Source: Pseudomonas sp. ANT_H12B
GTDB taxonomy: Bacteria > Pseudomonadota > Gammaproteobacteria > Pseudomonadales > Pseudomonadaceae
Direction of reading: 5' to 3'
NCBI RefSeq assembly: GCF_008369325.1
Contig: NZ_VOBI01000001.1
Location: 248,001 to 312,000, forward strand
Length of the DNA stretch: 64,000 bases
Positions 1 through 9,233 of this stretch are shown here, one piece after another. Made by a program: the position numbers and the translations under genes. Each line of letters begins with the position of its first letter. Within the stretch, counting starts at the first letter, position 1. The notes under the pieces were generated by a model. That model was not told where the DNA came from. It made no database searches and saw only the letters and a list, made by a program, of their open reading frames with translations.

Positions 1-276
1 CCCCAACTGCGCCAGATCATGAGCATCGTGTCGCAACTGTTGATGGCAACGATCTGCCTGTTCATGACGATCTGGGGCACCAAGCTCTGCCTGTCGACCT
101 GGAACCAGTTCATGAGCGCCCTGCCCACCCTGCGCGTGGGCATCACTTATATGCCGATCCCCGTGGGCGGTTTGCTGACGCTCATTTTTGTCCTGGAAAA
201 ACTCTTGCTCGGTGATCAGAGCAACCGTCGGGTCGTGCGTTTCGACCTGGTTGAAGAAAGCGAAGGTGCCGCCTAA
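1..276 (+). CDS. TRAP transporter small permease (DctQ-like), 3' part
   Basis: This is the C-terminal part of the small, four-helix membrane subunit of a tripartite ATP-independent periplasmic (TRAP) transporter. The frame is open from base 1, so the start lies outside the window. About 91 residues are visible, with two hydrophobic segments (around LLMATICLFMTIWG and PVGGLLTLIFVLEKLLL) and a charged cytoplasmic tail. Its TAA stop is followed directly by the ATG of the large permease, the usual dctQM arrangement with tight translational coupling. DctQ subunits support import of organic acids, driven by a sodium or proton gradient, with a periplasmic binding protein presumably encoded upstream. 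The substrate cannot be told from this fragment. Confidence 0.85.
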   Translation, partial: PQLRQIMSIVSQLLMATICLFMTIWGTKLCLSTWNQFMSALPTLRVGITYMPIPVGGLLTLIFVLEKLLLGDQSNRRVVRFDLVEESEGAA

Positions 277-1557
277 ATGGATGCTCTGATTTTGCTCGGC
301 AGTTTTATCGCTTTGATCATGATCGGCATGCCGGTCGCCTACGCCCTGGGCCTTTCTGCCCTGATCGGGGCGTGGTGGATTGACATCCCGTTCCAGGCGC
401 TGATGATTCAGGTCGCTGGAGGTGTGAACAAATTCTCTTTGCTGGCTATTCCGTTTTTCGTACTCGCGGGCGCGATCATGGCCGAGGGCGGAATGTCCCG
501 GCGGCTGGTGGCGTTTGCTGGCGTTTTGGTCGGGTTCGTCCGTGGCGGGTTGTCGCTGGTCAACATCATGGCCTCGACGTTCTTTGGCGCGATTTCCGGT
601 TCCTCGGTAGCTGACACCGCGTCGGTCGGTTCGGTACTGATCCCGGAAATGGAACGCCGTGGCTACCCGCGTGACTTCGCGACAGCTGTCACTGTCAGCG
701 GCTCGGTTCAAGCCCTTTTGACCCCGCCCAGCCACAACTCGGTGCTCTACTCGCTGGCCGCTGGCGGCACGGTGTCGATCGCGTCGCTGTTCATGGCCGG
801 TGTAGTGCCGGGGCTGTTGATGAGCGCGTGCCTGATGGTGCTGTGCCTGATCTTCGCCAGAAAGCGCAACTACCCCAAGGGCGAAGTCATTCCCATGCGC
901 CAGGCGCTGAAAATCTGCGGGGAAGCGCTGTGGGGCTTGATGGCGATGGTCATCATTCTCGGCGGCATTCTCTCGGGTATCTTCACCGCCACCGAATCGG
1001 CGGCCATCGCGGTACTGTGGTCGTTCTTCGTGACCATGTTCATCTACCGCGACTACAAGTGGAGCGAGCTGCCGAAACTGATGCACCGCACGGTGCGGAC
1101 GATTTCGATCGTGATGATCCTGATCGGCTTCGCCGCCAGTTTCGGCTACATCATGACGCTGATGCAGATCCCGTCGAAGATCACCACGATGTTCCTGACC
1201 CTGTCGGACAACCGTTACGTGATCCTGATGTGCATCAACGTCATGTTGCTGTTGCTCGGCACGGTGATGGACATGGCGCCGCTGATCCTGATCCTGACGC
1301 CGATTCTAATGCCGGTGATTCTGGGCATTGGCGTGGACCCGGTGCAGTTCGGCATGATCATGCTGGTGAACCTGGGGATTGGTTTGATAACACCGCCGGT
1401 GGGTGCGGTGCTGTTCGTGGGGTCGGCAGTGGGCAAGGTCAGTATCGAAAGCACCGTGAAAGCCCTGCTACCGTTCTATGGCGTGCTGTTTTTGGTGCTG
1501 TTGGCCGTGACCTATATTCCGGCGTTGTCGCTGTGGTTGCCGCATTTGGTGTTGTAA
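277..1557 (+). CDS. TRAP transporter large permease (DctM-like)
   Basis: The 426-residue product is the transport-forming membrane subunit of a TRAP importer. About a dozen hydrophobic segments run through it. The region GSSVADTASVGSVLIPEM, followed by a TPPS motif near residue 150, is characteristic of DctM proteins (usually 425-430 residues), so the gene is full length. The ATG abuts the stop of the small permease, showing the two are co-translated. The nearby aldose 1-epimerase could suggest a sugar or sugar-acid substrate, but this is only neighbourhood inference. Family assignment is firm and substrate is unknown. Confidence 0.93.
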   Translation: MDALILLGSFIALIMIGMPVAYALGLSALIGAWWIDIPFQALMIQVAGGVNKFSLLAIPFFVLAGAIMAEGGMSRRLVAFAGVLVGFVRGGLSLVNIMASTFFGAISGSSVADTASVGSVLIPEMERRGYPRDFATAVTVSGSVQALLTPPSHNSVLYSLAAGGTVSIASLFMAGVVPGLLMSACLMVLCLIFARKRNYPKGEVIPMRQALKICGEALWGLMAMVIILGGILSGIFTATESAAIAVLWSFFVTMFIYRDYKWSELPKLMHRTVRTISIVMILIGFAASFGYIMTLMQIPSKITTMFLTLSDNRYVILMCINVMLLLLGTVMDMAPLILILTPILMPVILGIGVDPVQFGMIMLVNLGIGLITPPVGAVLFVGSAVGKVSIESTVKALLPFYGVLFLVLLAVTYIPALSLWLPHLVL

Positions 1558-1563
1558 CAAGTG

Positions 1564-1585
1564 GCCCCTCCGTCAAACGAGGGGC
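1564..1585 (+). terminator. Hairpin after dctM-like gene
   Basis: A perfect 7-bp stem (GCCCCTC/GAGGGGC) with an 8-base loop lies just after the permease stop. No T-run follows, so it may stabilise the 3' end rather than terminate efficiently. Confidence 0.45.
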
Positions 1586-1629
1586 ACACGCAGGGCACAT
1601 CGGTGTTCATCCATTAGAGCTCAACAGAT

Positions 1630-2502
1630 ATGACGTTAATACGCCTCGAACTTGAAGACGAACTCACCCACCTCACCCTCGCCCCGGAACTCGGTGCGAG
1701 CATCGTCAACTGGACCGTGCGCAGCACCGGGCAGCCGCTGTTGCGCCACGCCGATACTCACGCGCTGAACACCGGCCTGCCGGGTAAACTCGGCTGCTTT
1801 CCCTTGGTGCCCTGGTCCAATCGCATTGCCCAAGGCGGCTTTGAATGTCCCGATGGCTGGCTGGCGCTGACAGCCAACAGCCTCACCGATCCCCTGCCGA
1901 TTCACGGCAGCGCCTGGCAACAGCCCTGGCAAGTAGTTTCCCATTCAAGTAATGAAGTCGTCCTGCAACTCGACAGCACAACGCCCTTCGCCTATCGCGC
2001 CCGGCAACGTTTCCATCTGAGCGAGGGCAAGCTGAGCATCGATTTGCACGTCACTCACCTGGCCGAACGCGCCGCTTGGCATGGCCTGGGACTCCATCCG
2101 TATCTGCCACGAACCGCAGGCACACAGTTGCAGGCAAAGGCCCGGCAGGTCTGGTTATGCGACACGTCAAAACTGCCGACACAACTCAGCGAATTGCCTG
2201 CCGCATGGGATTTTCAGTCGCTCAAAGACTTGCCCGACACCCTGGTCGACAACGGTTTCTGCGAATGGGACGGCCATTGCCTGATCCGCCAACCCGACCT
2301 GGGTTATGAACTGGAATGCCATGCCACCGGCAGCGATTACTACCTGCTGTACTGCCCGGTGGGCCTGGAGTTTTTCTGCATCGAACCGGTGAGCCACCCG
2401 GTCAACGCTCATCACCTGCCGGGTCGCCCGGGGCTGCGTTTGCTGGAGCAGGGTCAATCCGTCGAACTCGGCTTCAGCCTGCACTATCGCCAGCTCAACT
2501 AG
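1630..2502 (+). CDS. Aldose 1-epimerase family protein
   Basis: The 290-residue protein belongs to the GalM/mutarotase superfamily, which interconverts alpha and beta anomers of hexoses in the cytoplasm. The N-terminal PLVPWSNRIAQG segment is typical of the family. The catalytic pair is visible as the His of GLGLHPYLP (about residue 155) and the Glu of FFCIEPVSHPVNAHH (about residue 253). Length is normal. It sits 72 bases behind a TRAP permease and may serve the sugar or sugar acid that system imports, though that is inference. Its stop codon overlaps the stop of the convergent sensor kinase gene (shared CTAG). Confidence 0.9.
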   Translation: MTLIRLELEDELTHLTLAPELGASIVNWTVRSTGQPLLRHADTHALNTGLPGKLGCFPLVPWSNRIAQGGFECPDGWLALTANSLTDPLPIHGSAWQQPWQVVSHSSNEVVLQLDSTTPFAYRARQRFHLSEGKLSIDLHVTHLAERAAWHGLGLHPYLPRTAGTQLQAKARQVWLCDTSKLPTQLSELPAAWDFQSLKDLPDTLVDNGFCEWDGHCLIRQPDLGYELECHATGSDYYLLYCPVGLEFFCIEPVSHPVNAHHLPGRPGLRLLEQGQSVELGFSLHYRQLN

Positions 2503-4226
2503 CCCAGCATCTGACTCAACACCGCGCGCAATTTTCCGGGTTTTACCGGTTTGTTCAGCAGCGGTGCGTCGAGTCTTTGCAACGAGCGCCGACACTGGTC
2601 GGTGCGGTCTGCGGTGATGATGACCGCTGGAGTCGTCTGACCAAAATGCTCGCGCAAATGCCGGACCACCTCACACCCCACCACCCCGTGATCGAGGTGG
2701 TAGTCCGCCAGAATCAGCTCCGGTGCTTGCCCCTGCAAGGCCGTCAACGCCGAGGCTTCATCCGTGGCCGTGACCACTTCGCAACCCCACTGCCCGAGCA
2801 ACGCGCTCATGCTTTCGAGAATGCTCACTTCGTTATCCAGCACCAGCAAGCGTCGGCCCGGCAAGGGGTTGCCGGCGCCAGGTTGCGGCGCTGCCAGACT
2901 GATCGGTAGCGGAATCTCATGGGATATCGGCACATCGATGCTGAACATCGAACCGTGTCCCGGCCGCGAATGAACCTGAATCCGGTAATCAAGAATCTTG
3001 GCGATGCGCTCGACAATCGCCAGCCCCAGGCCCACGCCTTTGCGGTCGGCGGCGCGGCCGACGTCCAGTTGGTTGAATTCGAGAAAAATTGAATCCAGCC
3101 GATCCGCCGCGATACCGCGCCCGGTGTCCCAGACTTCCAGACGCAACATTTCGCCCCGGCGTCTGGCCCCCAGCAGGATGCTGCCTTCATCGGTGTAGCG
3201 GCAGGCGTTGCTGAGAAAATTACGCAGGATTCGCGTCATCAATCGCAAGTCAGTGCTGATGGCGTAATCGCCCACGTGCACCCGCAGGTTCAACCCGGCC
3301 GCCTCGGCCACTGACTGAAATTCCGACACCAACGGCCCGAGCAATTCGTCGAGTCGATACAGCGCGACGTCCGGTTTGACCGCCGCCTGATCGAGCCGGG
3401 AAATATCCAGCAGATCGGTGAGCAAATCTTCAGCCCCTTCCAGAGCCTGGTGAGTGCGCTCGACCAGCACCTGCTCGACATCGGGGAGTTTGCGCTCGCG
3501 CAAGGTCGAGATCAGCAAGCGCGCGGCGTTCAGCGGTTGCAGCAGGTCGTGGCTGGCGGCGGCGAGGTATTTGTCTTTGCTGCGATTGGCCGCTTCGGCG
3601 GCGTCCCGCGCATCGCGCAAGGCCTCGGTGATCTGTTTACGCTGGGTGATCTGCTGTTGCAGGTTGCGATTGGCTTCGAGTAATTCGTCGGTGCGCGCGG
3701 TGACCCGCTGTTCCAGTTCGTCATTGAGTTGTTGCAGGCGCTGTTGGGCGAGTTTTCGTTCGGTGATGTCAGCAACAAAGCCTTCCACCAGCCCTTCCTG
3801 ATCGGGCTTGAGCAACAGGTTCATCAGCACGTCGAGGCTGCTGCCGTCCTTGCGTCGCAACTGGGTTTCATAGCCATGCAGGCTGCCCTGGTGCCTGAGG
3901 ATTTCGCCGATATTTGCCAGCTCCCGTGCCCCCCCGACAAACAGATTGCTCGCCAGATCCGCCAGGGAAAACAGCACCTCCTGCGGATTGTCGTAGCCGA
4001 GCATCCGCGCCAGCGCCGGGTTGGCAGCGCGCATGCCTTCCAGCAGGCTGGCCTGGAAGATCCCGTGGACGGCGTTTTCGAACAGCCATTTGTAGCGGTT
4101 GCGCTCGGCTTCCAGTTCGTCGAGGCGCGCGGCCAGTTCCGGGTAGTGACTCTTGCGCGCCGAATGGCTGCCTAATCCCAGTAATCCGGCCAGCGCCCGT
4201 TGATGCTCGTCAGAGGGCTTCGCCAT
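2499..4226 (-). CDS. ercS: Hybrid sensor histidine kinase ErcS
   Basis: This is a soluble PAS-HisKA-HATPase-REC hybrid kinase of 575 residues. A PAS domain spans roughly 45-155, followed by a coiled coil (160-215) and the H-box AAASHDLLQPLNA with phospho-acceptor His226. The ATP-binding domain has the DTGRGI and GVGLGLAI boxes, and the C-terminal receiver has its Asp in LILADYHLD (about 508). A longer upstream frame exists, but the ATG chosen here overlaps the ercA stop by only 17 bases and begins the conserved sequence. In P. aeruginosa ErcS lies beside ercA and acts in the ethanol-oxidation regulatory cascade, and the synteny here is the same. The input signal is unknown. No transmembrane segment is seen. 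Confidence 0.85.
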   Translation of the reverse strand: MAKPSDEHQRALAGLLGLGSHSARKSHYPELAARLDELEAERNRYKWLFENAVHGIFQASLLEGMRAANPALARMLGYDNPQEVLFSLADLASNLFVGGARELANIGEILRHQGSLHGYETQLRRKDGSSLDVLMNLLLKPDQEGLVEGFVADITERKLAQQRLQQLNDELEQRVTARTDELLEANRNLQQQITQRKQITEALRDARDAAEAANRSKDKYLAAASHDLLQPLNAARLLISTLRERKLPDVEQVLVERTHQALEGAEDLLTDLLDISRLDQAAVKPDVALYRLDELLGPLVSEFQSVAEAAGLNLRVHVGDYAISTDLRLMTRILRNFLSNACRYTDEGSILLGARRRGEMLRLEVWDTGRGIAADRLDSIFLEFNQLDVGRAADRKGVGLGLAIVERIAKILDYRIQVHSRPGHGSMFSIDVPISHEIPLPISLAAPQPGAGNPLPGRRLLVLDNEVSILESMSALLGQWGCEVVTATDEASALTALQGQAPELILADYHLDHGVVGCEVVRHLREHFGQTTPAVIITADRTDQCRRSLQRLDAPLLNKPVKPGKLRAVLSQMLG

Positions 4227-5373
4227 AGACGACCTCGACATCACGCTGACTGGATTCGCGCGGATTGGTGAGGATGCACGGGTCGTGCATGGCGTGTTGC
4301 GACAGGAACGGAATGTCCGCCACGCTGACCCCGTGCAGACCAAGGGTTTCATGGAAGCCGATGGCGTGTTTGAGGGCGATCAGGTGTTCGACCAGACGCC
4401 CGCAAATCTGCCGGTGATTGAGGCCGCGGCAATCGATGCCAAAGGTCTCGGCGATCACCTTGAAGCGCTCCGGCGCCGAGCTGTAGTTGAACGCCACCAC
4501 GTGTTCCACCAGCACCGCGTTGCACAAGCCATGGGGCAAATCGAGGAAGCCGCCGAGGCTGTGGGACATCGCGTGCACCGCGCCAAGGATCGCGTTGGAA
4601 AACGCCAGCCCGGCCTGCATGCTGCCGAGCATGATCTTCTCGCGCAGGGCGATGTCGTTCGGGTTGGCGATCATTTGCACCAGGTTGCCGTTGATCAGGC
4701 GCATAGCTTCCAGCGCGTGGGGATCGGTCAATGGCCCATGACCGGTGGAAACAAAGGCTTCGATGGCATGCACCAGTGCATCGATGCCGGTACAGGCCGA
4801 CAGGAACGGGTCCATGCTCAGGGTGGTTTCCGGGTCGATCAGCGACACGTCCGGCACCACGGCTTTGCTGACGATGGAGAACTTCATGCGTTCTTGCTGG
4901 TTGGAGATGATCACGAATTGCGAGACGTCAGCCGAAGTCCCGGCAGTGGTCGGAATCAGGATCAGTGGCGGGCTGGGCACGCGAATGGTGTCCACGCCCT
5001 CGAACTCGAGGATGCTGCGCCCATGGGCGACGACGATGCCGATGCCTTTGCCGCAATCCATCGGGCTGCCGCCACCCACGGCGACGATCACATCGCAGTG
5101 GTTTTCCCGGTACAGATCGGCACCGAGCATGACTTCTTCGACCCGAGGGTTGGGCGAGACCGCGCTGTAGAGGAAATATTCGATGCCCTGTGCTTGCAGG
5201 CTGGCCTCGACATCGGCCACCCAACCGGCGGCAATCACGCCGGGGTCGCTGACCACCAGCACCTTGCGGGCGCCAAAGGTTTTGGCGCAATTGCCGACGT
5301 TGTGCCGGCAGCCGGCACCGAAGATGATTTCAGGTGAAACGAATTTACGCAGCTGGCTGAGACTCTGGCTCAT
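4210..5373 (-). CDS. ercA: Iron-containing alcohol dehydrogenase ErcA
   Basis: The 387-residue protein is a group III iron-dependent alcohol dehydrogenase. The nucleotide-binding motif GGGSPMDCGKG lies near residue 100. The metal ligands are visible as the Asp and His of GIDALVHAIEAF and the two His of GAVHAMSHSLGG and LPHGLCN. In P. aeruginosa ErcA belongs to the regulatory set for PQQ ethanol oxidation and is thought to act more in signalling than in bulk catabolism (family knowledge). It overlaps ercS by 17 bases, so the pair forms one transcriptional unit. A REPIN separates it from pqqE upstream. The call is firm for the enzyme family; the ErcA name rests on synteny. Confidence 0.9.
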   Translation of the reverse strand: MSQSLSQLRKFVSPEIIFGAGCRHNVGNCAKTFGARKVLVVSDPGVIAAGWVADVEASLQAQGIEYFLYSAVSPNPRVEEVMLGADLYRENHCDVIVAVGGGSPMDCGKGIGIVVAHGRSILEFEGVDTIRVPSPPLILIPTTAGTSADVSQFVIISNQQERMKFSIVSKAVVPDVSLIDPETTLSMDPFLSACTGIDALVHAIEAFVSTGHGPLTDPHALEAMRLINGNLVQMIANPNDIALREKIMLGSMQAGLAFSNAILGAVHAMSHSLGGFLDLPHGLCNAVLVEHVVAFNYSSAPERFKVIAETFGIDCRGLNHRQICGRLVEHLIALKHAIGFHETLGLHGVSVADIPFLSQHAMHDPCILTNPRESSQRDVEVVYGEAL

Positions 5374-5488
5374 TGGAAAGCCTGTTTTTTATTGTTTTGG
5401 AAGGTAGATCCACACTAAAGCATCCGGCTGCGAATGCAATCAGACCAATGGGTAGCAGGCGGATGCACGCAAACCCTTTATCCACCGC

Positions 5489-5594
5489 AAATCCCCTGTG
5501 GGAGCGAGCCTGCTCGCGATGACGGAGTGTCAGGCAGCATCAATGGTGACTGGTAGTCCGCTATCGCGAGCAGGCTCGCTCCCACAGGGGATTT
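5489..5594. repeat. REPIN, 32-bp perfect inverted repeat
   Basis: Two exactly complementary 32-base arms (5489-5520 and 5563-5594) surround a 42-base centre. The arms carry the Pseudomonas REP core CTGTGGGAGCGAGCCTGCTC. It fills the gap between pqqE and ercA and could form a long stem in RNA that separates the pqq and erc transcripts. Confidence 0.9.
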
Positions 5595-5606
5595 GTGTTG
5601 TTTGAT

Positions 5607-6749
5607 TCAACCGCGGTAGATCAGTCGCGAAGCCTTCTCGTTACGCAACGTCAGGTGTTCCATTCCCTGCCCCGGCGCATCGGCCTCCTCGCGGGCCTTG
5701 AGAATCACCCCGTGGTGCGGTGACTTGCTGCACACCGGGTCCGCATTTTCGGCATCGCCGGTCAGCATGAATGCCTGGCAGCGGCAGCCGCCCAGATCCT
5801 TGTGTTTCTCATCGCAGGAGCGGCACGGTTCTTTCATCCAGTCATCGCCACGAAAGCGGTTGAAACCGAACGAGTCAGTCCAGATGTGCGAGAGGCTGTG
5901 CTCGCGCACGTTGGGAAACTGCACCGGCAACTGGCGGGCGCTGTGGCAAGGCAATGCCGTGCCGTCGGGGGTGATGTCGAGAAACAGATTGGCCCAGCCG
6001 TTCATGCAGGTCTTGGGGCGTTCTTCGTAGTAATCCGGGGTGACGAAGATCAGCTTGCACGGGTGACCCTGTGCTTCAAGGCGCTCGCGGTATTCATTGG
6101 TGATGCGCTCGGCACGCTGCAATTGTTCGCGAGTGGGTAACAAGCCCACGCGATTGAGCTCGGCCCAGCCGTAGAACTGACACGTCGCCAATTCGACGAA
6201 ATCCGCTTCCAGCTCCAGGCACAAGTCGATGATCTGCGCGATCTGATCGATGTTGTGCCGATGGGTGACGAAGTTCAGCACCATCGGATAGCCTTGGGCT
6301 TTCACCGCCCGGGCCATCGCGAGTTTCTGGGCGAAGGCCTTGCGCGAGCCGGCGAGCATGTTGTTGACCTGCTCGTCGGCGGCCTGAAAGCTGATCTGGA
6401 TGTGGTCCAGCCCGGCGACCTTGAAGTCTCGGACCTTCTGTTCGGTCAAGCCGATGCCCGAGGTGATCAGGTTGGTGTAGTAACCCATGTCCCGGGCAGC
6501 CTTGATCAGCTCGGCCAGGTCTTGGCGAACCAGCGGCTCGCCGCCGGAAAAGCCCAGTTGCGCGGCGCCCATCTCCCGGGCTTCGCGGAACACCCGAATC
6601 CATTCTTCGGTGCTCAACTCTTCGCCTGATTGGGCAAAGTCCAGCGGGTTGGAGCAATACGGGCATTGCAGCGGGCAACGATAGGTCAGCTCCGCCAACA
6701 GCCACAGCGGCGGCCCCGGGCACGAGTCATTCGATCCAGAATTGAGCAT
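5607..6749 (-). CDS. pqqE: PQQ synthase radical SAM enzyme PqqE
   Basis: PqqE is the radical SAM enzyme that makes the first carbon-carbon link between the Glu and Tyr side chains of PqqA, acting on the PqqA-PqqD complex. The CxxxCxxC cluster motif (CPLQCPYC) is at about residues 24-31, with GGEPLVR following. C-terminal Cys residues ([26 protein letters not shown]) supply the SPASM auxiliary clusters. The start with a strong GGAGGT site 7 bases upstream gives 380 residues, the normal size, and overlaps pqqD by 23 bases. A longer upstream frame is rejected because it would lie inside pqqD. It is the last gene of pqqABCDE. Confidence 0.97.
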   Translation of the reverse strand: MLNSGSNDSCPGPPLWLLAELTYRCPLQCPYCSNPLDFAQSGEELSTEEWIRVFREAREMGAAQLGFSGGEPLVRQDLAELIKAARDMGYYTNLITSGIGLTEQKVRDFKVAGLDHIQISFQAADEQVNNMLAGSRKAFAQKLAMARAVKAQGYPMVLNFVTHRHNIDQIAQIIDLCLELEADFVELATCQFYGWAELNRVGLLPTREQLQRAERITNEYRERLEAQGHPCKLIFVTPDYYEERPKTCMNGWANLFLDITPDGTALPCHSARQLPVQFPNVREHSLSHIWTDSFGFNRFRGDDWMKEPCRSCDEKHKDLGGCRCQAFMLTGDAENADPVCSKSPHHGVILKAREEADAPGQGMEHLTLRNEKASRLIYRG

Positions 6750-6999
6750 GGGCCACCTCCAGAAACGCCAGTACATCTTCGTCGATCCCCGGTACGCCGG
6801 GGAAACTCGCGGACAGTAGATCGATGATCGCTGCGACGCTGCGCCGACCATCCACCAGATCGAGGATCTGCCCGGCACTGACGTTGAGTTTGATCATGCC
6901 CTCGGGGTACAGCAGCACGTGGCAGTCCTGTCGGGGTTCCCATTGCAGGCGAAAACCCTGGCGCAACGACGGTGACTGTTCGCGGCTGATCAGGCTCAC
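6727..6999 (-). CDS. pqqD: PqqA-binding chaperone PqqD
   Basis: PqqD is the small peptide chaperone (RiPP recognition element) that holds PqqA for the radical SAM enzyme PqqE. The 90-residue product has the normal length and typical features, including a YPEGMIKLN segment and the ILDLVDG stretch of the winged-helix-like fold. The ATG overlaps the pqqC stop (ATGA), and the 3' end overlaps pqqE, so translation of C, D and E is coupled. Unlike some bacteria, pqqC and pqqD are separate genes here rather than fused. Confidence 0.96.
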   Translation of the reverse strand: MSLISREQSPSLRQGFRLQWEPRQDCHVLLYPEGMIKLNVSAGQILDLVDGRRSVAAIIDLLSASFPGVPGIDEDVLAFLEVAHAQFWIE

Positions 7000-7748
7000 A
7001 GGGCGATCCCCCGGTGCCAGACTTTCGAGGGAGTGACGGTGTGGTACGGCGGGCGCTCAAGCTCATAGGCCATGCTCATGGCATCGAGCATGCTCCACAG
7101 CACGTCGAGCTTGAACTGGAGGATTTCCAGCATCCGTTGCTGGCCCTCGACCGTGACGTAGTGCGCGAGGGTGATGCGCAAACCGTGCTCGACGTCGCGT
7201 CGCGCCTGACTCAGGCGAGCACGGAAATAGTCGTAGCCGGCAACGTCGATCCATGGGTAATGGGTCGGCCAGGCGTCGAGCCGGGATTGGTGGATCTGTG
7301 GTGCGAACAGTTCGGTCAGGGAGCTGCTGGCGGCTTCCTGCCAGCAAGCGCGGCGGGCGAAATTGACGTAGGCGTCCACGGCAAAACGTACGCCGGGCAA
7401 CACAAGTTCCTGTGAGAGGATTTGCTCGCGGTCCAGTCCCACCGCTTCGCCCAGCCGCAGCCAGGCTTCGATGCCGCCTTCGCTGCCGGGCACGCCGTCG
7501 TGGTCGAGAATCCGTTGCAGCCATTCGCGGCGCACGTCGCGGTCCGGGCAGTTGGCGAGAATCGCGGCATCCTTGAGCGGGATGTTCACCTGGTAATAGA
7601 AGCGATTGGCGACCCAGCCCTGAATCTGCTCGCGAGTGGAACGGCCGGCGTACATGGCTTGGTGGAATGGATGGTGGATGTGGTAGTAGGCGCCTTTGGC
7701 GCGCAGGGCTGCTTCGAATTCGGTGGGGGACATTGGGGTGTCAGTCAT
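6996..7748 (-). CDS. pqqC: PQQ synthase PqqC
   Basis: PqqC is the cofactorless oxidase that performs the final ring closure and eight-electron oxidation to PQQ. It is an all-helical haem-oxygenase-like protein. The 250-residue product begins [15 protein letters not shown] and contains the [16 protein letters not shown] and ANRFYYQ segments typical of the family. The start was chosen because a CGGAGA ribosome-binding site stands before it. A frame extending 21 codons further upstream runs into a REP repeat and is rejected. It is separated from pqqB by 143 bases holding a REPIN, so expression relative to pqqB may be modulated by RNA structure. Confidence 0.96.
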   Translation of the reverse strand: MTDTPMSPTEFEAALRAKGAYYHIHHPFHQAMYAGRSTREQIQGWVANRFYYQVNIPLKDAAILANCPDRDVRREWLQRILDHDGVPGSEGGIEAWLRLGEAVGLDREQILSQELVLPGVRFAVDAYVNFARRACWQEAASSSLTELFAPQIHQSRLDAWPTHYPWIDVAGYDYFRARLSQARRDVEHGLRITLAHYVTVEGQQRMLEILQFKLDVLWSMLDAMSMAYELERPPYHTVTPSKVWHRGIAL

Positions 7749-7782
7749 TGCGGTTCTCCGGGGAATCTGCGGTGTCTGGTCT

Positions 7783-7886
7783 GGCCCCATCGCGAGCAGG
7801 CTCACTCCCACATTGGTATTGTGGTGTACACAAAATCTGTGTTCACACCGATCAACTGTGGGAGCGAGCCTGCTCGCGAAGGGGCC
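7783..7886. repeat. REPIN between pqqB and pqqC
   Basis: Two 30-base arms (7783-7812 and 7857-7886), complementary except at two positions, carry the REP core. They occupy nearly the whole pqqB-pqqC gap inside an otherwise tightly packed operon. Confidence 0.85.
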
Positions 7887-7891
7887 CTCCG

Positions 7892-8806
7892 CTACAGCTC
7901 AATACTCATGCCGTCATAAGCCACTTCAATCCCGCGCCGCTCCAGCAGCGCCCGCTCGGCCGAGTCTTCGTCGAGGATCGGATTTGTGTTGTTGATGTGG
8001 ATCAGCACCTTGCGCTGACGGGTGAAGCCTTCCAGCACCTCAAGCATCCCACCGGGGCCGCTTTGCGAAAGGTGACCCATTTCACTGCCCAGGTTCTGGC
8101 CGACTTCGCAGACTCGCATCTCGTCGTCGCGCCACAAGGTGCCGTCCAGCAACAGGCAATCGGCGCGTTGCATCCAGCTCAGCACTTCATCATCGACTTG
8201 CCCCAGACCCGGCGCATAAAACACCGAGGCGCCGCTGCGCACGTCTTCGATAAACAGGCCTATGGTGTCGCCCGGCTGAGGACTACCGCGATTGGGCGAG
8301 TACGGCGGTGCGTTGCTGACCAATGGAATCGCCCGAAATTGCAGGTGTGCGCAGGCCGCGATGCTGAACGGTTCACGGTCCAGGCCGATGGGTTGCCACT
8401 GCAAGCCGCCGTTCCAGTGCTTGAGCATGGTGAACAACGGGAATCCGCTACTCAGGTCTTCATGGACCCGTTCGGTGCAAAAGACTTGATGCGGGCAACC
8501 TTCGCGCAGGCTCAACAGGCCGGTGCAATGGTCGATCTGGCTGTCCAGCAGGATGACGCCGGCAATCGCGGTATCGCGCAATTGGCGGGCCGGTTGCATC
8601 GCGGGGAAACTCTCGAGTTGCGCACGGATGTCCGGTGACGCATTGCACAGTACCCACTCCACACCGTTGTCACTCAGGGCAATCGACGACTGTGTGCGCC
8701 GTTGCGCCCGCAGGCTGCCATTGCGCATGCCGGCGCACTGACGGCAGTTGCAGTTCCATTGCGGAAAACCACCGCCAGCGGCGGAACCGAGAACGCGGAT
8801 GTGCAT
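7892..8806 (-). CDS. pqqB: PQQ biosynthesis protein PqqB
   Basis: PqqB is a metallo-beta-lactamase-fold protein that hydroxylates the crosslinked Glu-Tyr intermediate during PQQ formation (family knowledge). The 304-residue product starts with the conserved [16 protein letters not shown], a Cys-rich N-terminus that binds a structural metal, and has the SQIDHCTGL motif near residue 90. Length is standard. A CTGGAG site precedes the ATG. It follows pqqA by 53 bases across a stable hairpin, the usual arrangement that lets the peptide precursor be made in excess. Confidence 0.96.
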   Translation of the reverse strand: MHIRVLGSAAGGGFPQWNCNCRQCAGMRNGSLRAQRRTQSSIALSDNGVEWVLCNASPDIRAQLESFPAMQPARQLRDTAIAGVILLDSQIDHCTGLLSLREGCPHQVFCTERVHEDLSSGFPLFTMLKHWNGGLQWQPIGLDREPFSIAACAHLQFRAIPLVSNAPPYSPNRGSPQPGDTIGLFIEDVRSGASVFYAPGLGQVDDEVLSWMQRADCLLLDGTLWRDDEMRVCEVGQNLGSEMGHLSQSGPGGMLEVLEGFTRQRKVLIHINNTNPILDEDSAERALLERRGIEVAYDGMSIEL

Positions 8807-8826
8807 GGGATGCTCCAGAAGGCAGG

Positions 8827-8852
8827 CCCGGCCAACGCGACGGCTGGCCGGG
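8827..8852 (-). promoter_or_regulatory. pqqA-pqqB intergenic hairpin
   Basis: A perfect 8-bp GC stem (CCCGGCCA/TGGCCGGG) with a 10-base loop lies directly after the pqqA stop. There is no T-run, so it probably acts as a partial terminator or as an RNA stabiliser that raises pqqA message over pqqB-E. This role is inferred from position. Confidence 0.6.
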
Positions 8853-8859
8853 TGAACAA

Positions 8860-8931
8860 TCAGCGGTTGGCGAAATACATCGTCACTTCGAAGCCAATAC
8901 GCAGGTCGGTAAACGCGGGTTTAGTCCACAT
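8860..8931 (-). CDS. pqqA: PQQ precursor peptide PqqA
   Basis: This 23-residue peptide is the ribosomal precursor from which PQQ is built. The translation begins [13 protein letters not shown] and continues through FEVTMYF to end ANR. The substrate residues are Glu15 and Tyr19 in the E-x3-Y motif, whose side chains become the quinone. A clear AGAGGA ribosome-binding site precedes the ATG. It is the first gene of the pqqABCDE operon. No pqqF or pqqH protease gene is found in this cluster, so PqqA processing must rely on a protease encoded elsewhere. Confidence 0.97.
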   Translation of the reverse strand: MWTKPAFTDLRIGFEVTMYFANR

Positions 8932-9233
8932 GGGTCAATCCTCTTCTTATGCCGGACGATTCCGGTAAAGCCATTAATGCACGGGGTGCAGAGCGACCGA
9001 ATGCTACTTTCGAAGGAGGCGGAGGCGTGCGTTGGTAGGGGGTGTTACTTGATCTTCAAGTACACACCAGACCCCTGTGGGAGCGGTGGGCAGGATATCT
9101 GTGGAACACCACAAAACAAATGTGGGAGCGGGCTTGCCCGCGAAGGCGGCGTCACATTCAACACATTGGTTGACTGACAGACCGCTATCGCGGGCAAGCC
9201 CGCTCCCACAGGGTTTGCAGTGTTCTTGCGAAA
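8932..9233. other. pqqA upstream region (302 bases, no gene)
   Basis: It holds the presumed pqqA promoter, a REPIN (9121-9210), an extra partial REP near 9075, and a weak relative (TACCAACG, minus strand, 9030-9037) of the element shared by the ped promoters. No coding potential is seen. Confidence 0.6.
9121..9210. repeat. REPIN between aldehyde dehydrogenase and pqqA
   Basis: Inverted arms of about 24 bases (9121-9144 and 9187-9210) carry the variant core GTGGGAGCGGGCTTGCCCGC. They sit just after the end of the aldehyde dehydrogenase gene. Confidence 0.85.

Noticed and set aside
4227..4352. 42-codon N-terminal extension of ercS
   Set aside because: It would overlap the ercA coding end by over 140 bases, and the ATG at 4226 begins the conserved sequence.
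5489..9210. CRISPR array, suggested by several similar palindromes
   Set aside because: The copies are widely spaced, paired in opposite orientation and lack regular spacers; they are REPINs.
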